Shown here: positions 16,527 through 24,227 of the stretch, in pieces
How the letters are laid out: every line of letters begins with the position of its first letter
How positions within the stretch are numbered: position 1 is the first letter of the stretch
NCBI GenBank assembly: GCA_036001325.1
Contig: DASYUK010000480.1
Location: forward strand, 14,996 to 78,995
Source of the DNA: DASVHS01 sp036001325
GTDB lineage: Bacteria > Acidobacteriota > Thermoanaerobaculia > Gp7-AA8
Direction of reading: 5' to 3'
DNA length: 64,000 nucleotides
The notes under the pieces: generated by a model
What the model was told of the DNA's origin: nothing
Databases searched by the model: none
The model's input: the letters and a program-made list of their open reading frames with translations, nothing else
Translations under genes and position numbers: made by a program

Positions 16527-17846
16527 ATGATTCAACGAGCCTACATCGTTCCCGGCCAACCGCACATCCTGCTCGCGCCAGACAAGAACGCCGGTTGGGC
16601 TTCACTCAAGCGAGCCTACGAGACCGTAGGTCGCGAAATCGCGGCGAGCGGTGCCGAGCTTCTCCTGGTCTACTCGACGCAGTGGTTCTCGGTCATCGGC
16701 CATCTCTTCCAGGTCGATCCGCGGCCGAAGTGGACGCTCGTCGATCAGAACTGGTACGAGTTCGGCGAGATCCCTTACGAGTTCCGGATCGATCCGAAGT
16801 TCGGTGAGCTCTACTGCCGCATCTGCAAGGAGCACGGAATGCAGGCGGCCACCGTGAACTACCACGGCTTTCCGATCGACACGGGGACGGTCGTGGCGCT
16901 CAAGCTGCTCAATCCGAACAACGCCGTCCCCGCCTCGATCGTCTCCTGCAACATCTACGCGGAACGCGAAGAGAGTCGTGCCCTCGGCTTCGCCGCGCGG
17001 GCGGCGATCGAGGAGTACGGCAAGAAGACGATCGTCGTCTGCGTCACGAATCTTTCGAACCGCTACGAAGTCGGCGACATCGATCCCGCGGGCGATCGCA
17101 TCTCCTCGGCGAAAGACGATGAATGGAACCGCAAACTCCTGGAGATGTTCGGTGAGGGGAGGCTCGAAGACGTCGCCCAGGTCGCGCGGGAATTCGCGCG
17201 CGAAGCAAACGCGGACATGGGATTCAAAGCGATCTGGTGGCTGGCCTCGCTGATGGGCGAGCACAATCGCTACGACGGAAAAGTGTGGGATTACCAGCCG
17301 GTGTGGGGAACGGGCGCGGCGATCGTCGAGCTGACACCGTCGGAGAAGGAGCTCGATTTCGAGAAGGAATTCGACGAGGCGCCCGTGCCGGCGTTCGCCG
17401 CGACCGGGGGCACGGGGCTGGAAACGCACAACGTCCTCGCCGAAGCGCCCCATCGCGATGAGCAACAACCGGAGGAAGTGCTGATCACGGAGAAAGCGCC
17501 GCGACCAGTCGGCCCCTATCCGCACGCGCGACGAGTCGGCGAGCTGCTGTTCACTTCGGGAATCGGTCCACGCAAACCCCGTACGAATGAGATCCCTGAC
17601 GGGATCGAGGCGCAGACGCGGAGTTGTATCGAGAACATCAGGATCATTCTCGAAGAGGCGGGAAGCTCGCTGGAGAAGGTCCTCGATGTGACGGTCTATC
17701 TCACCGATATGAAGCGCGACTTCGATCGCTTCAACAAGGTCTATGCCGAATACTTCGGAAAGATCCAGCCAACGCGGACAACCGTCGGTGTCGACTCGCT
17801 GCCGACGCCGATCTCGGTCGAGCTGAGGATCATCGCCGCGAAATGA
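16527..17846 (+). CDS. Fusion: AmnA-like dioxygenase alpha subunit + RidA/YjgF (2-aminomuconate deaminase-like) domain
   Basis: 439 residues in two parts. Residues 1 to about 275 are a LigB-like domain resembling the 2-aminophenol dioxygenase alpha subunit: VPGQPHILLAPDKNAG keeps one His, but the His-Pro-His block of the catalytic subunit is replaced by YSTQWFS, so this half is probably non-catalytic. An acidic/Pro-Ala linker (about 275-325) leads to a RidA domain (about 325-439) with RPVGPYPHARRV, GIGPRKP, TVYLTDM and the conserved Arg in TRTTVGV. RidA proteins hydrolyse imines/enamines, and 2-aminomuconate deaminases belong to this family. The fusion would tie ring cleavage to deamination two steps later. 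It ends with a 4-base overlap with the KynB-like gene. Confidence 0.87.
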   Translation: MIQRAYIVPGQPHILLAPDKNAGWASLKRAYETVGREIAASGAELLLVYSTQWFSVIGHLFQVDPRPKWTLVDQNWYEFGEIPYEFRIDPKFGELYCRICKEHGMQAATVNYHGFPIDTGTVVALKLLNPNNAVPASIVSCNIYAEREESRALGFAARAAIEEYGKKTIVVCVTNLSNRYEVGDIDPAGDRISSAKDDEWNRKLLEMFGEGRLEDVAQVAREFAREANADMGFKAIWWLASLMGEHNRYDGKVWDYQPVWGTGAAIVELTPSEKELDFEKEFDEAPVPAFAATGGTGLETHNVLAEAPHRDEQQPEEVLITEKAPRPVGPYPHARRVGELLFTSGIGPRKPRTNEIPDGIEAQTRSCIENIRIILEEAGSSLEKVLDVTVYLTDMKRDFDRFNKVYAEYFGKIQPTRTTVGVDSLPTPISVELRIIAAK

Positions 17847-18472
17847 GTCGCCTCATCGACATCTCTCCTCTCATCGATGCAACGATCAAGGTCTGGCCCG
17901 GCGACACGCCGTATTCGCACACGCGCACTCTCGACATCGCCGAGGGCGCCAACATCACGTTGTCGGAGATTCGCACAACTGTGCACGTGGGTGCCCATGC
18001 TGATGCCCCGAATCACTACATCGCGGGCGGCGAAGACATCGCCGTGCGCCGGCTGGACTATTACGTCGGTCGATGTGCCGTCATTCATGTGGATGGCGTG
18101 CGCGGACGACGGATCGTGGCTGACGATGTCAAACGAAAGGATATCACCGCCCCGCGCGTACTGATTCGCACGAAAACATTTCCCGATCCCCGCAAGTGGA
18201 ACAACGACTTCGCCAGCCTCTCGCCGGAGCTCGTCGATGTGCTCCACAGCCGTGGGGTGATTCTCATCGGTGTCGACACACCGTCGGTCGATCCGTTCGA
18301 GTCGAAAGAGCTCGAGGCGCACAAGGCCCTCGCCCGGCACAACATGGCCAGTCTGGAAGGCCTCGTGCTCGACGACGTCGCAGAAGGGGAGTACGAGCTC
18401 ATTGCGTTGCCTTTGCGCCTCGCGAACGCAGATGCCAGTCCGGTTCGCGCCGTCCTGCGAACGCTGAGTTAA
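17843..18472 (+). CDS. KynB-like arylformamidase / cyclase-family metal hydrolase
   Basis: 209 residues from the ATG at 17843, overlapping the upstream stop. The zinc motif HVGAHADAPNHY gives His48, His52, Asp54 and His58, the pattern of bacterial kynurenine formamidase KynB. SRLIDISPLID, VWPGDTPY and the C-terminal PLRLANADASPVRAVL also match KynB. The family hydrolyses N-formylkynurenine to kynurenine; isatin hydrolases share the fold and much of the motif. No tryptophan dioxygenase or kynureninase is seen in the window, so either those lie elsewhere or the substrate differs. It is the last gene of the operon. Confidence 0.85.
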   Translation: MSRLIDISPLIDATIKVWPGDTPYSHTRTLDIAEGANITLSEIRTTVHVGAHADAPNHYIAGGEDIAVRRLDYYVGRCAVIHVDGVRGRRIVADDVKRKDITAPRVLIRTKTFPDPRKWNNDFASLSPELVDVLHSRGVILIGVDTPSVDPFESKELEAHKALARHNMASLEGLVLDDVAEGEYELIALPLRLANADASPVRAVLRTLS

Positions 18473-18510
18473 GCCGGACACTAAGCCTACGCGATAGAAT
18501 TGATTCAGTT

Positions 18511-18729
18511 ATGGCCAAACTTCTCGAGAAAGCGATCGCCGAGGCTAGGAAACTGCCAGAAAGCGATCAGGAAGCTATCGGAGCGTTGCTCCTCGCGGAG
18601 ATCGAGTCCGAGAAACGATGGGACGAACTCTTCGCTCATCCGTCGTCCGTTCTCGAAAGAATGGCGGATGATGCTCTGAGGGAGCATGAAGCGGGTCTGA
18701 CTACCCCGCTCAACCCCGAAGAGTTGTGA
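18511..18729 (+). CDS. Small antitoxin-like protein
   Basis: 72 residues beginning MAKLLEKAIAEARKLPESDQEAIGALLLAEIESEKRWDELF, rich in helix-forming residues. The LLEKAIAxxxxLPExxQ opening is common in small type II antitoxin-like proteins paired with RelE/HigB-like toxins. The next frame starts at a GTG overlapping its stop, exactly the spacing of a toxin-antitoxin operon, but that toxin is only a stub. The gene itself has no internal stops. Function by family resemblance only. Confidence 0.65.
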   Translation: MAKLLEKAIAEARKLPESDQEAIGALLLAEIESEKRWDELFAHPSSVLERMADDALREHEAGLTTPLNPEEL

Positions 18730-18842
18730 AGTCCTCTACCAATCCAAATTTCAAGAAGCTGTTCGCCAACCTTCCTGCTGAAGTTCGTCAGCAGGCGCGG
18801 ACATCAGAGTTGGTCGCAGCTATTGCGCAGTCGGTGTGCTGA
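18726..18842 (+). pseudogene. Truncated RelE/HigB-like toxin remnant
   Basis: From the GTG at 18726 the frame reads KSSTNPNFKKLFANLPAEV then RQQAR, which matches the usual N-terminus of RelE/HigB-like toxins (F-x-x-L-F-x-x-L-P-x-E-V-Q-x-x-A). After that point the expected AYRLF continuation is lost and the frame stops at codon 39 instead of the usual 90-110. I see no continuation in another frame before the minus-strand GGDEF gene end. A fragment resembling the TTTTGGATT repeat follows directly, perhaps marking the deletion junction. Confidence 0.6.
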
Positions 18843-18885
18843 GTATCAAAATCCAAAATTGCCTCGCCGATGAGCGCGAAAACCG

Positions 18886-20922
18886 CTAAGCCGTCGCCGC
18901 TTTGCGCTCGCTCATGAACGTCTCGAGCTGATCGACGGGTAGCGGCTTGCTGAAGAGATAGCCCTGGATGATGTCGCAGCGCTGGCGGGTGAGAAACTCG
19001 AGCTGATCCTCGCGCTCCACGCCTTCGGCGACAACCTTGAGGTTCAGACTATGGGCCATCTGGATGACCGCCGTGACGATCGCGGCGTCGTTGGCGTCGG
19101 TGTTGACGTCCTTGATGAACGAGCGGTCGAGCTTGAGCGTGTCGATCGGAAAACGCTTGAGATAATTCAGCGACGAATACCCTGTACCAAAATCGTCCAT
19201 TGAAATTCGGACGCCGATGGCCTTCAGCTCACGGAGGATGTACATCGTGTGCTCCGCGTTCTGCATGGCGTTGCTCTCCGTGATCTCGACCTCGAGACAG
19301 CAAGGTTCAATGCCGGTCTCGTCGATGGCGGAGCGGATCATGGCCACCAGGTCCGGCTGCTGGAACTGGCGAGCGGAGAGATTCACGGCCACAGTGATCT
19401 CCGGATCGATTTTGCGCTGCCACGTCTTGAGCTGACGGCAGGCCGTACGGAGGACCCACTCGCCGATGGGAACGATCAGCCCCGACTTCTCCGCAACAGA
19501 GATGAAGTGTGCCGGCGCCACCATGCCCATCTCGGGATGGCGCCAGCGCACCAGCGCCTCGAGTCCGACGACCGCGCGCGTCGAGGCATCGATCTGCGGC
19601 TGGTAGAAGAGAACGAGCTCTTTCTGACTGAGCGCCTTGCGCAGCATATTCTCGAGCGCGAGACGCTCCACCGCCTGCGCGTTCATCGCCGGCGCATAGA
19701 GCTGATAGTTGTCGCGGCCCTGCTCCTTGGCGCGGTACATCGCTGTGTCCGCGTTGCGGACGAGCGTCTCCGGATCGGTTCCATCGATCGGATAGAGGCT
19801 CACGCCGATGCTCGTGGTGACGAACAGCTCGCGATCGTTGACGAGGAACGGAATCTTCAGCGTCTCGATGATCTTCTGCGCGATCTTCGCCGCGTCTTCG
19901 ATGTTCTCGATCTTCGGAATCAGCAGCGTGAACTCGTCGCCGCCGAAACGCGCCACAGTATCGCCCTCGCGCGTGCAGCGGCGGACGCGTTCCGCCACCC
20001 CCTTCAGCAGAGTGTCGCCGACCGTGTGGCCGAGGGAGTCGTTGATGTCTTTGAATCGATCGAGATCGAGGAAGAACACCGCGAGCTTCTGTTGACCACG
20101 ATGCGCCTGCGCCAGCGACACGATGAGGCGGTCCATGAAGAGCGGCCGGTTGGGGAGTCCGGTGAGCTGATCGTGATAGGCGAGATGCTCGATCTCGACG
20201 GCCGCGAGCTCAGCGGCCTCGCGCTCGTCTTCGAGAACGCAGGCGATCATGCCGATGGCCATCACCGACTGCAGCAGGAAGTCGACGTAACCGATGTAAT
20301 TCGCATATTGGAACGTGCGGCCGGCGATGGCCCACATCAGCGCCAGGCCGAGATTGTGAAGCTGCTCGAGTGCGTAGACGCCGAACGCGGTGCCGAGAAC
20401 CGTGAAGCCGATGCCGACGCGACGCGCGCGGACACGCCACAAAACAAATGATGCGACGCCGAATCCGACCGCCGCCGCGAACGACTGCATGCCGTCGCGC
20501 GTCAGATAGCGAAGGCTCGGCGCCGACGTTCGCGAAGCGAACAATAGCGACGTGATGAGACCGAACGCGAAGAGCGCCCAGATGATCCGGCGCGACTCCG
20601 CGAGTCTGACGGGACGCCGCCGCACGAGCTCATAAACGCCGAACAGCAGCCAGCCGATCTGGAGATAACCCGACACCCCCGCGATCATCGCGACGATCAC
20701 GGCCACCGGTTCCGATGACGAAACTCTCAGTCCCTGCGCCAGCCAAAGGCCGACGGCGGTGAAGAGATTGTTGATCGCCAGCGCCGTCCATCCCAGCGTC
20801 CAGTGCAGCAGGTACGACTTTCGATACTGGCGATAGAAGCCGAAGAAGACGAGCGCCATGACCGCCGATGCGATCGTCTGCGCAATCGACGTGAGACTCG
20901 CCGCAAGATCAAACTGCGGCAT
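18886..20922 (-). CDS. Membrane GGDEF-EAL c-di-GMP signalling protein
   Basis: 678 residues. The first ~230 are hydrophobic, about seven membrane helices, a 7TM-type sensor region of unrecognised family. A GGDEF domain follows (FLDLDRFKDINDSLGH, then intact RFGGDEF), then an EAL domain with LEALVRWRHPE, VNLSARQFQQ, DDFGTGYSSLNYLKRFP and KVVAEGVE. Both active-site signatures are intact, so it may make and degrade c-di-GMP, or one activity may regulate the other. The inhibitory RxxD site is not evident by eye. It stands alone with a glycosyltransferase upstream on the same strand, which could hint at surface polysaccharide control. Confidence 0.93.
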   Translation of the reverse strand: MPQFDLAASLTSIAQTIASAVMALVFFGFYRQYRKSYLLHWTLGWTALAINNLFTAVGLWLAQGLRVSSSEPVAVIVAMIAGVSGYLQIGWLLFGVYELVRRRPVRLAESRRIIWALFAFGLITSLLFASRTSAPSLRYLTRDGMQSFAAAVGFGVASFVLWRVRARRVGIGFTVLGTAFGVYALEQLHNLGLALMWAIAGRTFQYANYIGYVDFLLQSVMAIGMIACVLEDEREAAELAAVEIEHLAYHDQLTGLPNRPLFMDRLIVSLAQAHRGQQKLAVFFLDLDRFKDINDSLGHTVGDTLLKGVAERVRRCTREGDTVARFGGDEFTLLIPKIENIEDAAKIAQKIIETLKIPFLVNDRELFVTTSIGVSLYPIDGTDPETLVRNADTAMYRAKEQGRDNYQLYAPAMNAQAVERLALENMLRKALSQKELVLFYQPQIDASTRAVVGLEALVRWRHPEMGMVAPAHFISVAEKSGLIVPIGEWVLRTACRQLKTWQRKIDPEITVAVNLSARQFQQPDLVAMIRSAIDETGIEPCCLEVEITESNAMQNAEHTMYILRELKAIGVRISMDDFGTGYSSLNYLKRFPIDTLKLDRSFIKDVNTDANDAAIVTAVIQMAHSLNLKVVAEGVEREDQLEFLTRQRCDIIQGYLFSKPLPVDQLETFMSERKAATA

Positions 20923-20993
20923 TCTGCTTCTCTTTCATGGACCGGATGACTCGATTCTGACGTAACGATTCAACGTTTGCCAAGAGACTATCG

Positions 20994-22064
20994 TCACAGC
21001 ACCGTCGCATAGGCGTCAATCAGACGACGGGCTGCCTTCTCATAGCTGAACAGTTGGGCCCGCTGATTTACTTCGTCGCGCAGCCGGCGTCGGTCCTCTT
21101 TCAATAGCGCCACGGAGATCGACGCCAGGCTCTCCGGCGTCGAAGCCCTCGCGCAATGCCTTGCAGTCAGTGCGCCCAGAATCGCAGGCATCCCCTCGAT
21201 CGGATACGTGGCCGGAGCAACGCCGCATCCCATCGCCTCGATGACGGCGCGGTGACCCTCGTCGGAACCGGCGGCGGTGAACAGAAAGACATCGGCAGCG
21301 CGGTAATGATCGGCGAGATCGTCTTCGTGATATCCCGCCCAGATCACAGCGTCCGAGATCGTGAGCGAGCGCGCCAACGCTTCGAGCGCCGGTCGATGCT
21401 CACCATGGCCGACGATCAGCAGCTTCGAGTTCTCGATCGTGCGACGGATGCGTGCGAACGTCTCGAGCACCGCCTCGAAGCCGCGATCCTTCGAGAGTTT
21501 CCCGATCGCCGCGAACATCGGCACGTCGGACGCGATACCGTATCGGCTGCGCACATTGTCGCCATCGAGCGTGAACTGCTCGACGTCGAGCGGTGGCGGT
21601 GTGAACACGACGCTGCGATCGCGCAGGAGTCGAGCGAGCGCGAGCTCCTCGTTGATGACGAAGATCGCATCCGTACGTTTCACAAGTGAGCGTGTGAACG
21701 GGTCGCTCCGCAGCGTGCGGCTCGAATGAAACGTGCGCGCGATCGCTACGCCGCGCGACCGGCGCGCGACGAAACGCGCCAGCCAGTGATCGTACGTCAG
21801 ATGAGCGTGCAGAAAAGCGAATTGGTGATTGACGACGAGCCGGCCGATCGCATCGACCGTGCGCAGAAATGAGATCGGATTCTGCGCCTTGTCGATGATC
21901 GCGTGCGCGAAATCGTGACGCGCGAGCTTCGCCTGCAGCTTGTAACCGCCGGCGTACGCATAATGCGCATCGATCCCGGCTGCGCGCAGCGCCTCGACCT
22001 CCGCGAACGCCGGCGCGGCTGCTCCGGTCCAGCGATTGCCGGCGGCAAGATGCAGGATTTTCAT
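20994..22064 (-). CDS. Glycosyltransferase family 4
   Basis: 356 residues, GT-B fold: N-terminal MKILHLAAGNRWTGAAAPAF acceptor domain, HAHLTYDH and RTFHSSRTLRSDP mid-protein, then GKLSKDRGFEAVLE and the donor site AAGSDEGHRAVIEAMGCGV with the family E-x7-E-like arrangement. It probably transfers a sugar from a nucleotide donor in envelope polysaccharide or LPS assembly. It is divergent from the Trm112-like gene with only 22 bases between starts, and the O-antigen ligase follows on the other side, so a surface-glycan locus is likely. Confidence 0.85.
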   Translation of the reverse strand: MKILHLAAGNRWTGAAAPAFAEVEALRAAGIDAHYAYAGGYKLQAKLARHDFAHAIIDKAQNPISFLRTVDAIGRLVVNHQFAFLHAHLTYDHWLARFVARRSRGVAIARTFHSSRTLRSDPFTRSLVKRTDAIFVINEELALARLLRDRSVVFTPPPLDVEQFTLDGDNVRSRYGIASDVPMFAAIGKLSKDRGFEAVLETFARIRRTIENSKLLIVGHGEHRPALEALARSLTISDAVIWAGYHEDDLADHYRAADVFLFTAAGSDEGHRAVIEAMGCGVAPATYPIEGMPAILGALTARHCARASTPESLASISVALLKEDRRRLRDEVNQRAQLFSYEKAARRLIDAYATVL

Positions 22065-22086
22065 CTGTTATAGTGACGCCCCCGAA

Positions 22087-22326
22087 ATGGCCGTCGACCA
22101 GGAGCTGCTCGAAATTCTAGCCTGCCCACTCTGCAAGGAAGAGGTGAAGCTCGTGCCGCTCTCCGAAGGACGGCGGGCCGCCGTTCGCGACAAGTACCGC
22201 GAAAAATTTCGCGGTGAGGAACCGGTTGTCGAGCAGGGCTTGCAATGCGTGAAATGCCGCCGGATTTACCCGATCGTGAGCGACATCCCGGTGATGCTCG
22301 TGGACGAAGCGTTCGAGCAGGCATAG
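22087..22326 (+). CDS. Trm112/UPF0434-like zinc-ribbon protein
   Basis: 79 residues from the ATG at 22087. Two Cys pairs are visible, ILACPLCKEEV near the N-terminus and LQCVKCRRIYPI near the C-terminus, followed by the conserved DIPVMLVDEA ending. This is the Trm112p-like family (UPF0434/YcaR), small zinc-binding proteins often next to lipid A or cell-wall genes. The middle segment (RAAVRDKYREKFRGEE) is a longer insertion than in YcaR, as in many deep-branching bacteria. Function unassigned. Confidence 0.88.
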   Translation: MAVDQELLEILACPLCKEEVKLVPLSEGRRAAVRDKYREKFRGEEPVVEQGLQCVKCRRIYPIVSDIPVMLVDEAFEQA

Positions 22327-23507
22327 ACGCGCTTCCCACGGCGACCCGCATCGCCGTTTACTGCTATCTCGCCCACATTCTCCTGCAGGGGAAAATCGCG
22401 CTCTCCGAGCTCGGCGTCGCGGCGACCCTGGCCGCCGTCGGCTGGGCGATCTCGCGACGCGAGCTGCGCCCGTCGTTTCACATCCTCTACTACCCGCTGG
22501 TGCTGTACGGCGTCGTCTCCACGCTTTCGGCGCTGGTGAATCATTCGTCGCGGCATCTGTTCGCGGAAAGCGCGCTGTGGCTGAAGATGCTCATCTTTCC
22601 AGCGGCGCTGATTCTTTTTCGCGAGGTACCGCCGCTGCGCGAGCTCGCGCTGCGCGCGCAGATCGCTTTCGCGACTGCGATCGCGGCGTTTGGCATCTAC
22701 CAGTACTTCGTTCTGCAGCGACAGGATCTCGAGCATCGCATCACCGGCCCATCGACTCACGTGATGACGTATTCGGGTTTGCTCCTTCCGGCCTCGCTGC
22801 TGCTCGTCGTACTGGCGGTGCGTCGAAAACAGGCGTGGCTCTACGCGTGCGCGATCGTCGTTTCATTTGCCCTGCTGTTGACATTCACGCGCAGCGTCTG
22901 GCTCGGATGGATCGTGGCGATTCTCGCCGTCTTGACGCTGCGAAAGCCGCGTTGGCTGATCTTTGCCGTTCCGGTCTTGTTGTTCGGGCTGAGCTTCATG
23001 CCCGACTCGATGTTCGGTCGACTCGTTTCTTCGTTCGACACGCGACAGTCGTCGAATCTCGACCGCATCCGGATGGCCGAAGCGGGTGTGGAGATGATCA
23101 AGGACCACCCCGTCTTCGGCGTCGGTCCGGCCAACGTGAAGGAGATGTATCCGCTCTATCGCCGCGAAGACGCGCCGCGCTTCCGCCCGCCCCACCTCCA
23201 TAACAACATCATCCAGCTCTGGGCGGAGCGCGGCATCGGCGCGGTCATCGCCTACATCCTTCTTCTCGCGCTTTTTCTTCGCGAATGCGCGCGCGGCTGG
23301 CGCGGGCCGGCGCGCGAATTCGCCGAGGCGGGTGTGGCCATCACCGTCGGCCTGGCCTATGCGGGCCTGTTCGAGTTCAACTTCGGCGACACCGAAGTGT
23401 TTCTGATCATGCTCGAGCTGTTCGCACTCGTGATCGCCTCCATCGAAGCGGCCCAGCCTGCCACGAATGAACGGCTGCTGGTCATTGTTCCATCGGCGTC
23501 GGCGTGA
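22245..23507 (+). CDS. O-antigen ligase/polymerase (Wzy_C-type) membrane protein
   Basis: Up to 420 residues with about ten hydrophobic segments. The family motif is clear: EAGVEMIKDHPVFGVGPANV, then PPHLHNNIIQLWAERG. These proteins ligate or polymerise O-polysaccharide in the inner membrane. The start is uncertain. The only standard start codons in frame (22245, 22254) lie about 80 bases inside the Trm112-like gene, and conserved sequence begins only near codon 30, where an ATA at 22323 overlaps the upstream stop. Either an unusually long overlap or a rare start codon is used. Confidence 0.85.
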   Translation: MREMPPDLPDRERHPGDARGRSVRAGIDALPTATRIAVYCYLAHILLQGKIALSELGVAATLAAVGWAISRRELRPSFHILYYPLVLYGVVSTLSALVNHSSRHLFAESALWLKMLIFPAALILFREVPPLRELALRAQIAFATAIAAFGIYQYFVLQRQDLEHRITGPSTHVMTYSGLLLPASLLLVVLAVRRKQAWLYACAIVVSFALLLTFTRSVWLGWIVAILAVLTLRKPRWLIFAVPVLLFGLSFMPDSMFGRLVSSFDTRQSSNLDRIRMAEAGVEMIKDHPVFGVGPANVKEMYPLYRREDAPRFRPPHLHNNIIQLWAERGIGAVIAYILLLALFLRECARGWRGPAREFAEAGVAITVGLAYAGLFEFNFGDTEVFLIMLELFALVIASIEAAQPATNERLLVIVPSASA

Positions 23508-23600
23508 AGGGTCGTCGGTCGTAGGTCATAGGTATCGGGGGCCTTATCGCCTGAATGCCCCCAGTACCCACGACCCACGACCCACGACCCAACCACCCGT
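23508..23600. repeat. GGTCG/CGACC-rich inverted repeat
   Basis: GTCG-GGTCGTAGGTC units, then GGGGGC (23537-23542) and GCCCCC (23557-23562) closing a 14-base loop, then tandem CCCACGA units. The arms pair imperfectly. It sits between the O-antigen ligase stop and the ECF sigma factor start and resembles the repeat before bshA. Confidence 0.8.
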
Positions 23601-23612
23601 AACCTTTCCGTC

Positions 23613-24227
23613 ATGACTTCGTCGAAGGGAACAGAAGCTGGGGAGATGAAACACCTGAGCGATCAGGAGTTGATGCGCCTCGTTCAGGATGGCGATTACT
23701 CCCCCGCCTCCGAGATTTACGACCGGTACAGTGCGCGGATCTACAACTTCGCGTTTCGTTTCTTGAAGAACGCCGAAGCGGCCGAGGACGCGACGCAGGA
23801 AGTGTTCGTCAAGATGATGAAGCATGCCAATCAGTTCCAGGGCGACGCGAAGTTGTCGACCTGGCTGTTCTCGATCGCGGCGAACTGGTGTCGTGACTAT
23901 CTCCGGAAGGCTGACAACAAAGCGAAGGATTCGGAGGACGTGCTGGTCACGCTTCCCGCGCCGAATGAGCTTTCGCCGGAGCGAAGGCTCGAGCAACGTG
24001 AAGACGAGCATCGCGTGCAGCGCGCATTGTCGGCGCTGACGCCGGAACAGAGAGAAGCGATTCTTCTCTCTCGCTACCAGGGGCTGTCGTATGCCGAGAT
24101 CGCCCAGATCGCAGGCTGCTCCGAGGGCGCGGTAAAGACACGCGTGTTCCGGGCGATGGAAACGCTGAAGAAAGCGCTCACCGCAGAGGCGAGCGGAGGG
24201 AACCAATGGTCGACTGTCATGCGATGA
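23613..24227 (+). CDS. ECF-type RNA polymerase sigma factor
   Basis: 204 residues with sigma region 2 (LMRLVQDGDYSPASEIYDRYS, AEDATQEVFVKMMK, KLSTWLFSIAANWCRDYLRK) and region 4 (LSALTPEQREAILLSRYQGL, YAEIAQIAGCSEGAVKTRVF helix-turn-helix). It directs polymerase to a specific promoter set in response to an envelope signal. A second in-frame ATG at 23646 begins closer to the conserved region but its Shine-Dalgarno is too near. The 3' end overlaps the zinc-finger gene by 22 bases, the usual sigma/anti-sigma coupling. Confidence 0.94.
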   Translation: MTSSKGTEAGEMKHLSDQELMRLVQDGDYSPASEIYDRYSARIYNFAFRFLKNAEAAEDATQEVFVKMMKHANQFQGDAKLSTWLFSIAANWCRDYLRKADNKAKDSEDVLVTLPAPNELSPERRLEQREDEHRVQRALSALTPEQREAILLSRYQGLSYAEIAQIAGCSEGAVKTRVFRAMETLKKALTAEASGGNQWSTVMR

